This document shows positions 33,501 through 43,975 of a stretch of 64,000 nt of DNA, one piece after another. The notes under the pieces were generated by a model. It was given only the letters and a program-made list of their open reading frames with translations, ran no database searches and was not told where the DNA came from. Each line of letters opens with the position of its first letter. Positions within the stretch are counted from its first letter, which is position 1. The position numbers and the translations under genes were made by a program. The DNA is taken from NCBI GenBank assembly GCA_947311845.1, contig CAMZMU010000027.1:76918825-76982824 (forward strand). The letters are read 5' to 3'. The DNA is from Poa pratensis (lineage: Eukaryota > Streptophyta > Magnoliopsida > Poales > Poaceae).

Positions 33501-34373
33501 GGCGTGGTCTAGGAGCAGCTGGGTAGAGTTACACGTGTCGGGGAGAAGAGGGGGGTCAAATTCGGGCCGGCATCGCCGAGCTCTGCCGCGGCGGAGTAGG
33601 GCTGGAATCGGGGAGAGGGAAGCACTCGATGCTTCTCCTCTGTGGGGCAGAGGCTGCAGAGGCGCGGTGCGAGGGCAGGCGCGAGCTAGGGGGGCCTGGG
33701 GGGCCTGGGAACGGCGAGGAGCATGGCGCCCACGGTCGACACGCGACGGCGACAGTGAGCTAGGAGAGAGGTTGGGGATGACGTTTTTGCGAAAAAACCC
33801 CTGCCTCCTTTCCTTTTCTATTTTCTTTTATTTCTTTTTAGTCCAGTAGCATTTTAGGATTTTATTTAGGGCACTTAACTTGTTTAGAAAAATTCAAAAA
33901 TATTTGTGAAGCCTTCCCATAACATGTAGAGACTCCACAAAATTTGGTGTTTCAAAATAAAATACTTTGAATCAATTTTGTTCATAAGGTTTTAATTATG
34001 GAATTTTGTTTTATTGCAATTTGATTTTACTTTAGAATTTTAGAACTAGTTCAAAATATTATTTGAGAGGGAAAAGTAGTAAGAATAAAATGGGAGTGTT
34101 TACATCACCACTCCACTGAATTTTGTTTAAAACAATTTGAGTTTCTCACTTGGAGAATTTGTGTGACACTTGTCACATTTATTTTTCTTGCTTTAAGTTT
34201 TTATTTTGTTTTCTTTCTTTTCTTCATGTGTTCATTAGAGAAAGCAACACACAATTAGCAAGAACTAAATAACACAAGCAACAATATGAGATCAACACAT
34301 ATAATTTAGCAAAAGTTTTTGTTGGCTCTCATTTTTGGAATAATAATACTTATAATATTTTTAGGATGTTACA
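30531..34373 (-). repeat. LTR 3 of the array (about 3.84 kb, 5' LTR)
   Basis: The 5' LTR of the minus-strand array. It lacks about 175 bp near 32144 that LTR 1 and 2 have (from TCTAAATAGCCACTG onward). It ends at GTTACA and is followed by the GTTAG target duplication. Confidence 0.9.
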
Positions 34374-34378
34374 GTTAG

Positions 34379-35759
34379 TAAGATTGATAAATAAAACAAT
34401 AAAAGATGCAAGTGGTTTTGGTATTTTTGGTTGTATAATTCCAATGCAGCAAGTAACAGTAGCAAGTGAAAGCTCACAAAGAGAGAAAGCCCAATCCTCT
34501 TATGTGACAAGAGGACAAGATCAAGTGATGTGTAACTTATATGTGGAAAACGTTCCCAAGGGCGGCATGGATATCACTAGGCATAGAGATTTATTAAACA
34601 ACACGTTGAATATCTTGTCAAGTTTTAATCTTCTTTGGACGGAGCCATAATTCGGTATAGCTAAATAAATAGACTACATCACCTTATGATGGATCATGTG
34701 GCCAAGTAAATGACTGCACAAGAATTATTAAGACATAATGTCCCACCATAGAATTACACTCTAAGGTCCCCGATACTAATACCCTCATAATATAACTTCA
34801 TGACTCAATCTCAGGTTTACTTGTCCTCCCAAGTCTTCCTCAATTCATTATACTACGGTGTTCTCCTATGAGCCCATATAGGTGAAGTGTTGTGCAGTCG
34901 ACGTTCGCACAACACCATCATAGAATCACATAAAAGATAAACTCTTGACAAAATACCAACACATGTTATATAAATCATTGACAATTCATCCTATGCCCTT
35001 AGGAACATGCGGGATCTACTCACAACGTGCAGACATGATCATAATCAGTGGAATAAGTGGTACAACACAATCTGAAATTATAAATTCACCCACAAATAAT
35101 GACAAGTACTCAATCACAAACATGAATAGTAGCACAAGACAAGTATTTAGGGTATAGCAACTCTCAAACTATGAGGGGAATGGAGTGGATCACGGAGATG
35201 ATGATGGAGATGGTGCTGGTCTTGATGGGCGTGATGATGTAGAGGCCTCCTCCCATGCCAAGGAGGAGAGGTGATGACGATGACGGTGATTTTCCCCTCT
35301 CCGGAGCTCCGGAGCAGCAGGATCTGATCCCCCTCGGAGGGAATCAAAAGTTTCGCCGCCGCCGCGACCTCGGATGGACTAGGGAAAATTAGGGCGTAGG
35401 TTTTCGGGCGAGGCGAAGGTGTTGCTAAAAAGCCCCAGGGGAGGAGGTGCCGCGTGGGCCACCCCCTTTTGGCCCTCGTGGCTCTCCTCTCTTCGGTCTT
35501 CTTTCCATTGTCTTCCTTCCGATGAAAAACCTCCGTGGTATTTTTCCTTTTAATATTTGGGTTCCTGAAACTCCTGAAACAATAAAAACAAGAAAAGGGG
35601 GTTTTCTGCCTCCCAGAAATTAAATACCAAAAATAGGGACTTTGTATGAAAGTCCCCTAAATCATCTAAAACATGTAAAAACATTGATATAACAGTGCAT
35701 ATAACATTCTAATATGCAACTAAAGGTTGCATAAATGATGATATAAAATGCACGTATCA
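34379..35759 (-). repeat. Athila-like LTR, distal part
   Basis: Continues the LTR broken at 16543. On the minus strand it starts TGATACGTGC (35759), giving a total LTR of about 1.47 kb with TGAT...ATCA ends. It contains a GC-rich block (35160-35480). GCATG (35760-35764) would be the flanking target duplication; the other copy is missing. Confidence 0.7.
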
Positions 35760-38504
35760 GCATGTCATGCTCATGAGAAATTCAAATTCTATAATGTCCA
35801 TTAATTTCTTGAGTTGGTTTTGTTTGCCTCTTGTTTTCAAATAAATGGATTATCACATTATGGGGGAGTAATAAGCTATGTGCATATTACAAGCCTAGAA
35901 AATGTGAAAATGTGAGGTTTTGCCACCTAGAATTGATATTGTCAATTATCTTATTCCTATGTGGCATGTTTCTCAAACAAGTTTCATATTTTCTTAAATG
36001 TATTTTATTTCTCATCTTTTGGATCTTGTGTGTGAGAAAGATTTCTTGGTACTTTGCATGATCGTTGATCAAATTGAAGCCGTCAAGAATCTCTATCTAA
36101 GCATGGGTTCAATTCTTATCCTTCGACATATGCTTAGTTGTTGTGAAGTTGGCCTTGAATATCATTGCTACCACCGAGAAATATCTCCATACTACTTGTC
36201 CATGACAAGTGATACTAATTTTTGTGGTGAAATTTATAGACCATCTTCACTTTGGCCATTGCTTTGAATTGCCTTATTTTGTTGCCAAAACGTGTTTTAT
36301 CAAACTCTTTTTGTCTTCCTTGTATCCTATGGATCTTATTGTTCTTCTTTAATTTGACTAGTGTTTGTATAATATATATGGTTTGTGATGATCCCATTGG
36401 TGTGCATTTGTATTCAAATGTAAAATCATAAATAATGCACACATATTGGGGGAGCTATCCTATATGTTTTTGAACACTATTTGTCTTGTTTTAGATCCCG
36501 ATGATATGTCTCTTTGAAGACAAGCATTTTTCGCCTTGGTACTTTATGTCACCATGAAAAATGTAGAGGGTTTGGTTATTCCTTGACCATATTTTCTTTT
36601 GGTATCTTTTCTTTTTGGTATCTTCAATCATGTGTTGATTTGGGTATTTGATATAATTTGGACAATTTCTTTTCGTGTCACACTAATGTGTGCTCTCTTG
36701 TTTTAATTGGTGTTTTATCCAAATTATATCTCTTTTGGTTCTTGAAAGTCTTGTGCATGCATATTTACTATATATATTTTGGCATGCTTACTTCGTTGAT
36801 CCAATATATAGGATAAACTCCATCAAATCCTATATGGCTAAGATGTGCATGAAATTCAATTTCACATTAATATGCACCTATTTATGTGGAGTTTGTCCTA
36901 TGTATTGTAGTTGCTCTAACTACTTTGGACCCAATGAGTTCGGGTACCATGTTGTACTTAAAGTTGTTTTAGGTACATTGGAGATGCATTGGAAGCTTGT
37001 CTCATTTACAAGGAAGATGGTGTCACCATGTGTTCATTGGAGCCAAGTTTGGATGATCGTTAGCTCTTATCTTCTACATCGCCAATGCTATCTCGGTAAT
37101 AAGTGTCTACCTCATGCATACATTTCTAGCTTTCAACCTTGTGTAGGTTGTATCTTGGCATGAATCTCTTTTGTTGGAATTAATTTGGTTCTTGCAAAAC
37201 ATCTTTATTGCAAATGTGAGTCAAGCCGGGATGATTACATATAAGGGGACTATATATTCATTCCTATGATTCATCGATCCCAATTATGTCAATCTAGCAC
37301 TTTCTACTTAAAGTCTCTCATGTGCAACATTGATGAATTTTCAAAATCATTTGCCTCTTGTGATACTTGTTATCTTACTCGGAGCATCCGTTCTTTAACC
37401 TTTTTCCCTTGTGGATAGTTTTTGATGCTATGACGAGTGTGTTTTGGGAGTTCATCTACATTCCTTTAAGAGAAAATTTGGCTTTGTGCTATGCTTTTAA
37501 GCAAAGATCTTATTGGTGTATTTATGACCTTCTTTTGGATATCATGATCTTTACCCTTGTACCTATCTTGTGTGTACATGTTTATTTGTAGACTCATATC
37601 TTAGTGATTTGTGACTACTTAAAAACTTATACACATGAGAATAGTTACACCTTTAATTGATATTCCAATTCTTTATTGACCGCCTCTTATTGCTTTTGAT
37701 TCTTTGGTGGTTTCTAAAAGGCACAAGCTTTACTTTTCATGTGTTATGCTTTTCCTTTTTACTAAGCTTGTGGAGCTATTTGCTTTATCTCTATTGGTGT
37801 GTGGGTATGGGAAAGACATGATATGCACTATGTGCAACTCTTTTTGAAAGACTATGTTGATGCTTTGTCTCATCCTGGTATTAGTCTCCTAAAATGTCTT
37901 TGTACCTCACACCCATCCTTTTATTTGCCGCTCCTTGCTCATGTTGCAAAACATTTTATTTGTTGCAAGTTTGTTTTGCCTCTTTTCTCATTTATATTCT
38001 CTTGCATGAGCTTGTGTTCGAATTTATCTAGGCGGGAGTGAGGATTCCATGTTGTGCACACTATATTGTAATACAAATCCTATTTGTGCACGTACCTTGG
38101 GGAGTTCCCTCAAGATATTTAGAACACCTTTAGGATTCTTTTGATTGCTTGCTTCTTTCGTTGAAGTATCTTTCTATTTGATATTCTTTTTGCAATCTTT
38201 GGATCCTCAATATAGTTTGATCTCCCTCCATCTATTCTTCATTGGATATATGCATCTGATTTCACTCATATTATGAGAAATGCACACATTATGGGGGAGC
38301 TCTCACTATATTGGCCTTCTATGTTTTTCCTCCCATTTCGGCAATCGATGCCAATGGGGGAGAAATTTAGAGGGTTTAAGGGAATATGGGTTGGTTCTCT
38401 TGTGGTTCTCTTGCATCCTTGCTCTTTGTGTTGCATGGTTACTTAAATTCTTTATATAAACCCTCGTAGAAGGGATTGTCATCAATTACCAAAATGGGGG
38501 AGAT
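35760..38504 (+). mobile_element. 3' internal region of a Maximus/SIRE-like Ty1/copia element
   Basis: AT-rich DNA without a convincing long reading frame, immediately before a copia-type LTR. Five TGGGGGAG polypurine-like words occur (about 35861, 36448, 38292, 38355, 38495), a feature of the long spacer between pol and the 3' LTR in SIRE/Maximus elements. The coding part is not in the window, so the clade rests on LTR ends, PPT form and this spacer. Some open frames here are rich in Cys/Phe/Leu, but I see no env-like signal. Confidence 0.65.
38494..38504 (+). other. Polypurine tract of the Maximus-like element
   Basis: AAATGGGGGAGAT directly before the LTR start. Confidence 0.75.
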
Positions 38505-39501
38505 TGAAAGTGCATGGGTACCCCCATGCGTTTTTGGTAATTAATGACAATCCTTATGGACTAATGTTTACATTGAGATATTCTTATAGATCTTGTCCAT
38601 GGGAAAAGATTGGAGTTCATGTGTTGGACTCTTGAAGATGACATGATGACCAATGCTCTATTCAAGGGTTTATATGAAGAATGGTCATGTCTAGAGTTGA
38701 GCTTATTGCAAGTATGGCTTGGAAAAGAAGATTGAGTGAACAATCATGTTTAACTCCAAGCCATCATACATATCAAGAGAAGAAGATGAAGTGCAATCTC
38801 AATATGATGCATCTCGGAAGATATCATTTGATTGAGGCTTGAAAAGGATACATGAAGACGGAGCTTAGCAAGGCCCTCCCATAATGGAGTATGGGGAAGC
38901 ATTTGGAGAAGTCTTCATCAAGCATGTGCTAGCAAGCACAATCAAGAAAGGTGCTTCAACTTGAGAGAGTTAAGATCGTCATCATCGAGCTCAAGTGGAA
39001 TGCTCAAGGCAAAGGTATGATCTTGATAGGTTTTCTATTTTACCGGTCTCATGTTGTTAATGAGAGACCGGGTTATAGGATAGACGGCGTACTATCAAGA
39101 GGGGCTCTCAAGTGAGTAACTTGATCGCATCTTTGTGGAGAGCTCAAACCTTTGCATACTTGCCATATCATCTTTCTTGGTTCTTATTTGGTTTTCTCCT
39201 TGTTGGGTTTTGGTGCTTGTTGTGATCTTCACGACAAGCCCAAGTTCACCGAAAACGAATTTCGTATGGAAAACTTGTTGCGTTTTCGGTTTTGGAGGTT
39301 TGCCGGTTATTTCTTTTTAGAGAGGTTTTACCTTTCTCCATTTGGTTTTATCTTCCATTGTTGGACTATGATATTTCTCTGCATGATCTTGTAAAGCTCT
39401 TCGTTGCGATTCCAACGAGCACGAGAACATCGAAAACGGAGTCCAAATGATCAAGATATCTTCGTTTTCATGTTCAGTGTTTCTGCAGTTTTCTGAGGGG
39501 T

Positions 39502-39679
39502 GGAAGTTCCGGATTTAGCCGGAAATTCCGGCCATCCGGAAGTTCTGGCCAAATTTCCGGCCAAAGTTCCGGCCGAGTACAAAACCGTTTTTTAGTCGCT
39601 TTTCTGGGGGTCCGGAAGTTCCCGGCCGGAAGTTCCGGCCCAGAACCGGAAGTTCCGGCCCTGGGACCGGAAGTTCCGA
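39502..39679. repeat. Cluster of CCGGAAGTTCCGG palindromes upstream of the TATA box
   Basis: About eight GGAAGTTCCGG-type words, including perfect CCGGAAATTCCGG (39519-39531) and several CCGGAAGTTCCGGCC, lie 40-220 bp upstream of TATAAATA. The position fits a U3 enhancer, but function is unproven. Confidence 0.8.
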
Positions 39680-39718
39680 GCTAAGTGAGCCTGCAACGGC
39701 TATTTCGGTGGGAGGGGC

Positions 39719-39726
39719 TATAAATA
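39719..39726 (+). promoter_or_regulatory. TATA box of the Maximus-like LTR
   Basis: TATAAATA in GGGGCTATAAATACCCC, a strong plant TATA context. Transcription should start about 30 bp downstream, in C/T-rich sequence. Confidence 0.7.
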
Positions 39727-40167
39727 CCCCTCCCCTTCTTCAACCTTGGGTAGCTGGTTTTTCCCTCTCTCTCCTCCATTGTTTGACCTTAGAAAAGCTT
39801 GTCCCCTCTCAATCCCTCCCATGATTCTTGCATGTCTTTGAGGGAAAAGTGAGAGGAGATCTAGATCTACATTTCCACCCATCCATCTCTCCTCTAAGTG
39901 AGGGGAACCCTTTGGATCTAGATCTTGGAGTTCCATTTGTTGAGTTCTTCTTTGTTCTTCCTCTCTTCTCCCCCATAAGCATTAGTTGCTTTTAGTGGGA
40001 TTTGAGAGTGAAGGATTTGAGCACTTGTGCTCTTGCCTTTTGCATTTGGTGCATCGTTGTGCTCTCCACGAGGATTCGTGGAAGTTGAAAGCTTGTGAAC
40101 ATGTTACTCTTGGATCTTTGGACACTAGACGCCTGTGTGGTGGTTGGACTCTTGGTGGTCACTTGTA

Positions 40168-40277
40168 GCCGTTCGGGAGCCCCCAATCCCATTGTGGGTT
40201 GTGCTCTGGATTCTTGTTGAAAGCCGTTCGGGAGGCCCCCAAACCCGTTGTGGGTTGTGCCTCAGATTGTTGTTGAG
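40168..40277 (+). repeat. Two-copy 55-bp tandem repeat in the LTR
   Basis: Units start GCCGTTCGGGAG at 40168 and 40223 and share GTTGTGGGTTGTG-type sequence. This looks like a simple internal duplication in the transcribed part of the LTR. Confidence 0.8.
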
Positions 40278-40726
40278 AGGCTCCAGATTCCGCCACGAAG
40301 GATTCCGATAGTGGAAGGTGAACCAAACCTTTGTGGTGCGGTTCATCGGAGAAGAAGGTGAAACCTTTGTGGTTGTTGAACCATTGTGTTGGTTCACACC
40401 TCTCCAACGAGACGTACTCCCTTAACAAGGAGGAACTCGGGAATACATCCTCGTCTCTGCGTGCCTCGGTTATTCCTATACCCGAGGTTTTTATTTATGC
40501 ACTTTACATTGTGATAGCCTTCGTGCTTGAAGTATTCTATATTGCTATCAGCTTGTTACTTGTCTTGCTTAGCATAAGTTGTTGGTGCACATAGGTGAAC
40601 CTAGTTTATTTAGGTTGTTGGCTTGTTAATTTAAACATCTAGTTTTATTCCGCAATTATCAAGCCTAAACCGGAAAAGTTTAAATCGCCTATTCACCCCC
40701 CCTCTAGGCGACATCATTGTCCTTTC

Positions 40727-42166
40727 AATCTTGTAGTGTCATTGATAGATTCTGACTTTTCTCTCGCATCCACCAGATAATAAGACCCATTGTGCAAATA
40801 TCTTGCTCACCATGAAGGGTCCCTCCCATGGGGGAGATAACTTGTGCATCCCATCTCTATTTTGCGTCCATCGCAACACTACGTCACCCTCCTGGGAGGT
40901 ACGAGTTCTGACCCGGCGTGCATGATATCTCCTCAGGTCTTGCTGATAAATTGCCGACCTTTCAAGTGCTTTCTCACGATGCTCCTCTAACAGGTCCAGT
41001 GAATCCTGCCGGCTCTTCTCATTTTCTGTCTCAACATAAGCCGCCACGCGCGGTGAGTCCTGAATTATGTCACTTGGTAACACAGCTTCTGCCCCATAAA
41101 CCATGAAGAAGGGAGTCATATTGGTGGATCTGTTGGGTGTTGTGTTGATGACCCAAACTACTGATGGTAACTCCTCTACCCAAACTCCAGCTGCTCTGAT
41201 GCACGGGACCCGGAGTCTTGGTTTCAGCCCTTTGAGCACCTCTTGATTAGATCTCTCAACCTGCCCATTGGCCTGAGGGTGAGACACGGAAGCTACATCC
41301 AATCTTATGCCGTTCCATCCACAAAATTTCTGCATCTCCCCAAGTGACATATTGGTTCCATTATCTGTGATGATGCTATGTGGATACCCAAATCTATGGA
41401 TGATCCTCTTCAAGAAAACAACTGCTATAACTGCCTCGCAATTTGTGACTGGCAACACCTCAACCCACTTGATAAACTTATCAACCGCCACCAAAAGATG
41501 GGTCTTCTTGCAAGGTGACATCTGGAAAGGCCCAACCATATCCATCCCTCAAACTGCAAATGGCCAAGTTAAAGGAATAGTTTGCAGCTCCTGAGCCGGC
41601 ACATGAATTTGCCGGGCGTACCTCTGACACCCATCACATCTGCTCACCAACCGCTCTGCATCCTCATTGGCTGTGAGCCAGAAAAATCCGTGTCTAAATA
41701 CTTTTGCTACCAGTGATCTTGTAGAGGCGTGATGCCCACAATCTCCCTCATGTATCTCCTTCAAAATTTGCCGGTCTTCCTCTGGCGAAACACATCGCCG
41801 AAACACACCAGAAGCACTTCTCTTGTACAGCTCATCATCTATGACCACGTAAGCTTTAGCCCGGCGCGCAATTTTCCGGGCAATGATCTCTTGCTGGGGC
41901 AACTCCCCCCTCATAAGATAGGCGATGTACGGCTCTGTCCACTCAGGAATCTCGTGCACTGCTACTACTAACTGAGAATCCGGGTTACCCAGATATGCAT
42001 AATATTCCTCATCTTCAGGCTTAACTGATGGAACTCGTAACTCATCTAAGAAAGTATTGGGTGGAACCGGCTCTCGCTTGGAGCCGAGTCTTGACAGAGC
42101 ATCAGTTGCGTCGTTTTTGCGCCGGTCTATGTGATCCACTTGATATCCAGAAAAGAACCCGGCAAC
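40727..42166 (-). pseudogene. Integrase of Tat B (broken)
   Basis: The N-terminal half from about 42139 carries the zinc-binding pattern H...H...C-x2-C (EGDCGHHASTR, then CDGCQRYA). The next frame, from 41545, has the catalytic core: Asp in MDMVGPF, Asp in IITDNGT and Glu in QANGQVERSNQ. The C-terminal region (PPWEGPFMVSKI) shifts frame near 40790 and is cut by the LTR at 40726. The upstream part joins the RNase H portion once the 1.8 kb solo LTR and one GCAAC copy are removed. A stop near 41548 separates the halves. Confidence 0.87.
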
Positions 42167-43975
42167 TGATGCATGTAAAATGCATACATGAACTTTGCAC
42201 TATATCACTCATATTCCAATCATATTTGCATCATATAAGGGTTATACCACTGTTATTTAATGATTTTAGGAAATAAAATAATTATTTCCTATTTTTATGG
42301 AATTAACCCTGCACAGGCAGAAAACCCTATTTTTTTCCTTTTATGTTTCAGGGACCCAAACGTCGTCAGAAAAATATGGAAAATACGGAGGTCATTATTT
42401 TGGAAGGAAGAAGACGTAGGAGCAAAGGAATCAGGCAAACGGAGCCCGGAAGGCCAAAAGGGGGTGGCCCACGCGGCCCCTGTACCTGGCCACGTGGGGC
42501 CCACCATCCTGGCCCTCGGAGCTCCGCAGCCGTCGATATTTTCTCCACCGCCTTCGTCTTGACCTAAAAATGCCTATAAAAGAAGTCCCACGGCGTTCTC
42601 GAAAACACCCGCCATATCACAGAAACACGAAAACGAAGATCTAGAGCTGCAGATTGGAGGGGGAAAACTCTGGCGGGGCGCTGCCGACGTGGTCTCCATC
42701 TTCTCCATCGACATCTCCACAATCTCCATCATGAAGAGGGAGTAGTCCACCTCTGGACTATGGGTTTGTGGAAGTAACATATGTATCTCTCCTCTCTTTG
42801 AGCTTCACTAATTAGTACCGTATGAGCTGTTGAACATGATTACGGTCATATATATAATTCCTATGTGGTGGATCTTTTTGTGAGTTAATATATGTTTGAG
42901 ATTGCAATGTTTGTTTCAGTTATGAGTATAGATGCATATTATGTACCCCGTTCTTATATACTTGTTATGATCAAGCATGTTTATGAGGGCGTGTGTGGGG
43001 TGATGTGTGCATTAGTTGGAGTAACGGCGGGTGGTGAGTGCGGTAAGTTGACAACTGAAATATCGCGATCCACTTGGGTGTTTACCTTACTTTGTTGCCT
43101 CAATAGGGATAAACAAAAATACCATGCTACCGGAGATGTGGGTGTGACCATCGCCACTACTCTATGACTAGATCTAGCATGTTCTTATTTTCACTTCATG
43201 TCATGATACTTAAAGATATACTCTGATTTATCTTAATTGCTAAGGTGTTATGATTTAGTTCGCATCTTGGTGGAGTATAAGAGAGATTAATAACCAAACG
43301 ATCTCTATGTTAGGACGTGATGTCCATATAATTAGTAACTTGATATCAAACTTTGTGTTGCAATCTCATATGTCAACTCTATGTGTCCATTGTCTGCCAC
43401 ACCATTAAAAGAGAGAGTGCATTTGTGAAACCATGAACCCCGGTCCATTTTTAATCATAAGAAACACCTTTCCAACCACTTTTATCACTTTTCCATTTTC
43501 TTCCATTATTAAATCCGAAAATACAAAAATACTTTTCCATCTTGCATTCATCATAAAAAATCCAAAAATATCATTCATCATTGTTATCATCATCCTTGCA
43601 CATTCATTCACCACCATTGCATATTTATTTCTTGTTTGCATTGCATATTTATCTTGATATCATTCATACACCTTGTGCTTGACAACCATAGGTGAGGTTG
43701 AGGACCAAAACAATTAACCTTGTTTTGTAGGTGACCAAAAGAAGGATAAGGAGATAAATCTTTCACTACTGATTCCCCGAGAGTTCGATATTAGACCCTC
43801 GAGTCACCCTCGTGGGGAAAACACGTCTTTCACTTACTACACACTCTGCACTTGGAGTCTCAACCTAATCCATTTACTTTTGACGCAGGTAAACTACGCA
43901 CCAGAGATCAAGACTGCTCATCGGGCATCAAGCTTGTTTTCTGGCGCTGTAGATCAACCTCTTCAAGGGCCATCA
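42167..43975 (+). mobile_element. Solo LTR (1.8 kb) inside Tat B
   Basis: It starts TGATGCATG, ends GGGCCATCA (TGATG/CATCA termini) and is flanked by a perfect 5-bp duplication, GCAAC (42162-42166 and 43976-43980). A TATAAAAG-like box at about 42576 shows plus orientation. No internal region or second LTR exists, so it is what remains after recombination between two LTRs. The family looks Athila-like (TTTTCTGGCGC near the end), which is tentative. Confidence 0.8.

Larger units (their letters stand above)
16544..34373 (-). mobile_element. Tandem retrotransposon array: LTR-internal-LTR-internal-LTR (Tekay-type, non-autonomous)
   Basis: Three LTRs (16544-20546, 23540-27527, 30531-34373) alternate with two internal regions (20547-23539, 27528-30530), all minus strand. 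Each internal region has, in reading order, a tRNA-Met type PBS, ORF0, gag, a partial protease, a hairpin and a polypurine tract. RT, RNase H and integrase are absent. The whole array is flanked by a single GTTAG duplication (16539-16543 and 34374-34378), so it entered as one element and became tandem by unequal recombination between LTRs. The copies differ by scattered substitutions and small indels, which argues against an assembly duplication. Confidence 0.9.
38505..40726 (+). repeat. 3' LTR of the Maximus/SIRE-like element (2.2 kb)
   Basis: It starts TGAAAGTGCATGG and ends CATTGTCCTTTCA: 6-bp inverted termini TGAAAG/CTTTCA. A CACCCCCCCTCTAGG block near the end is typical of such LTRs. It is inserted in the integrase of the minus-strand Tat element; ATCTT after 40726 should be the target duplication, whose partner is out of view. 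Confidence 0.85.

Noticed and set aside
16544..34373. Possibility that the tandem array is an assembly duplication
   Set aside because: The LTRs and interiors differ by many scattered substitutions, private stop codons and distinct deletions, so they are real separate copies.
36690..37163. 157-residue hydrophobic frame before the copia LTR, considered as an env-like gene
   Set aside because: No signal peptide followed by ectodomain, no coiled coil; composition matches AT-rich T-biased DNA. No support for an envelope gene.
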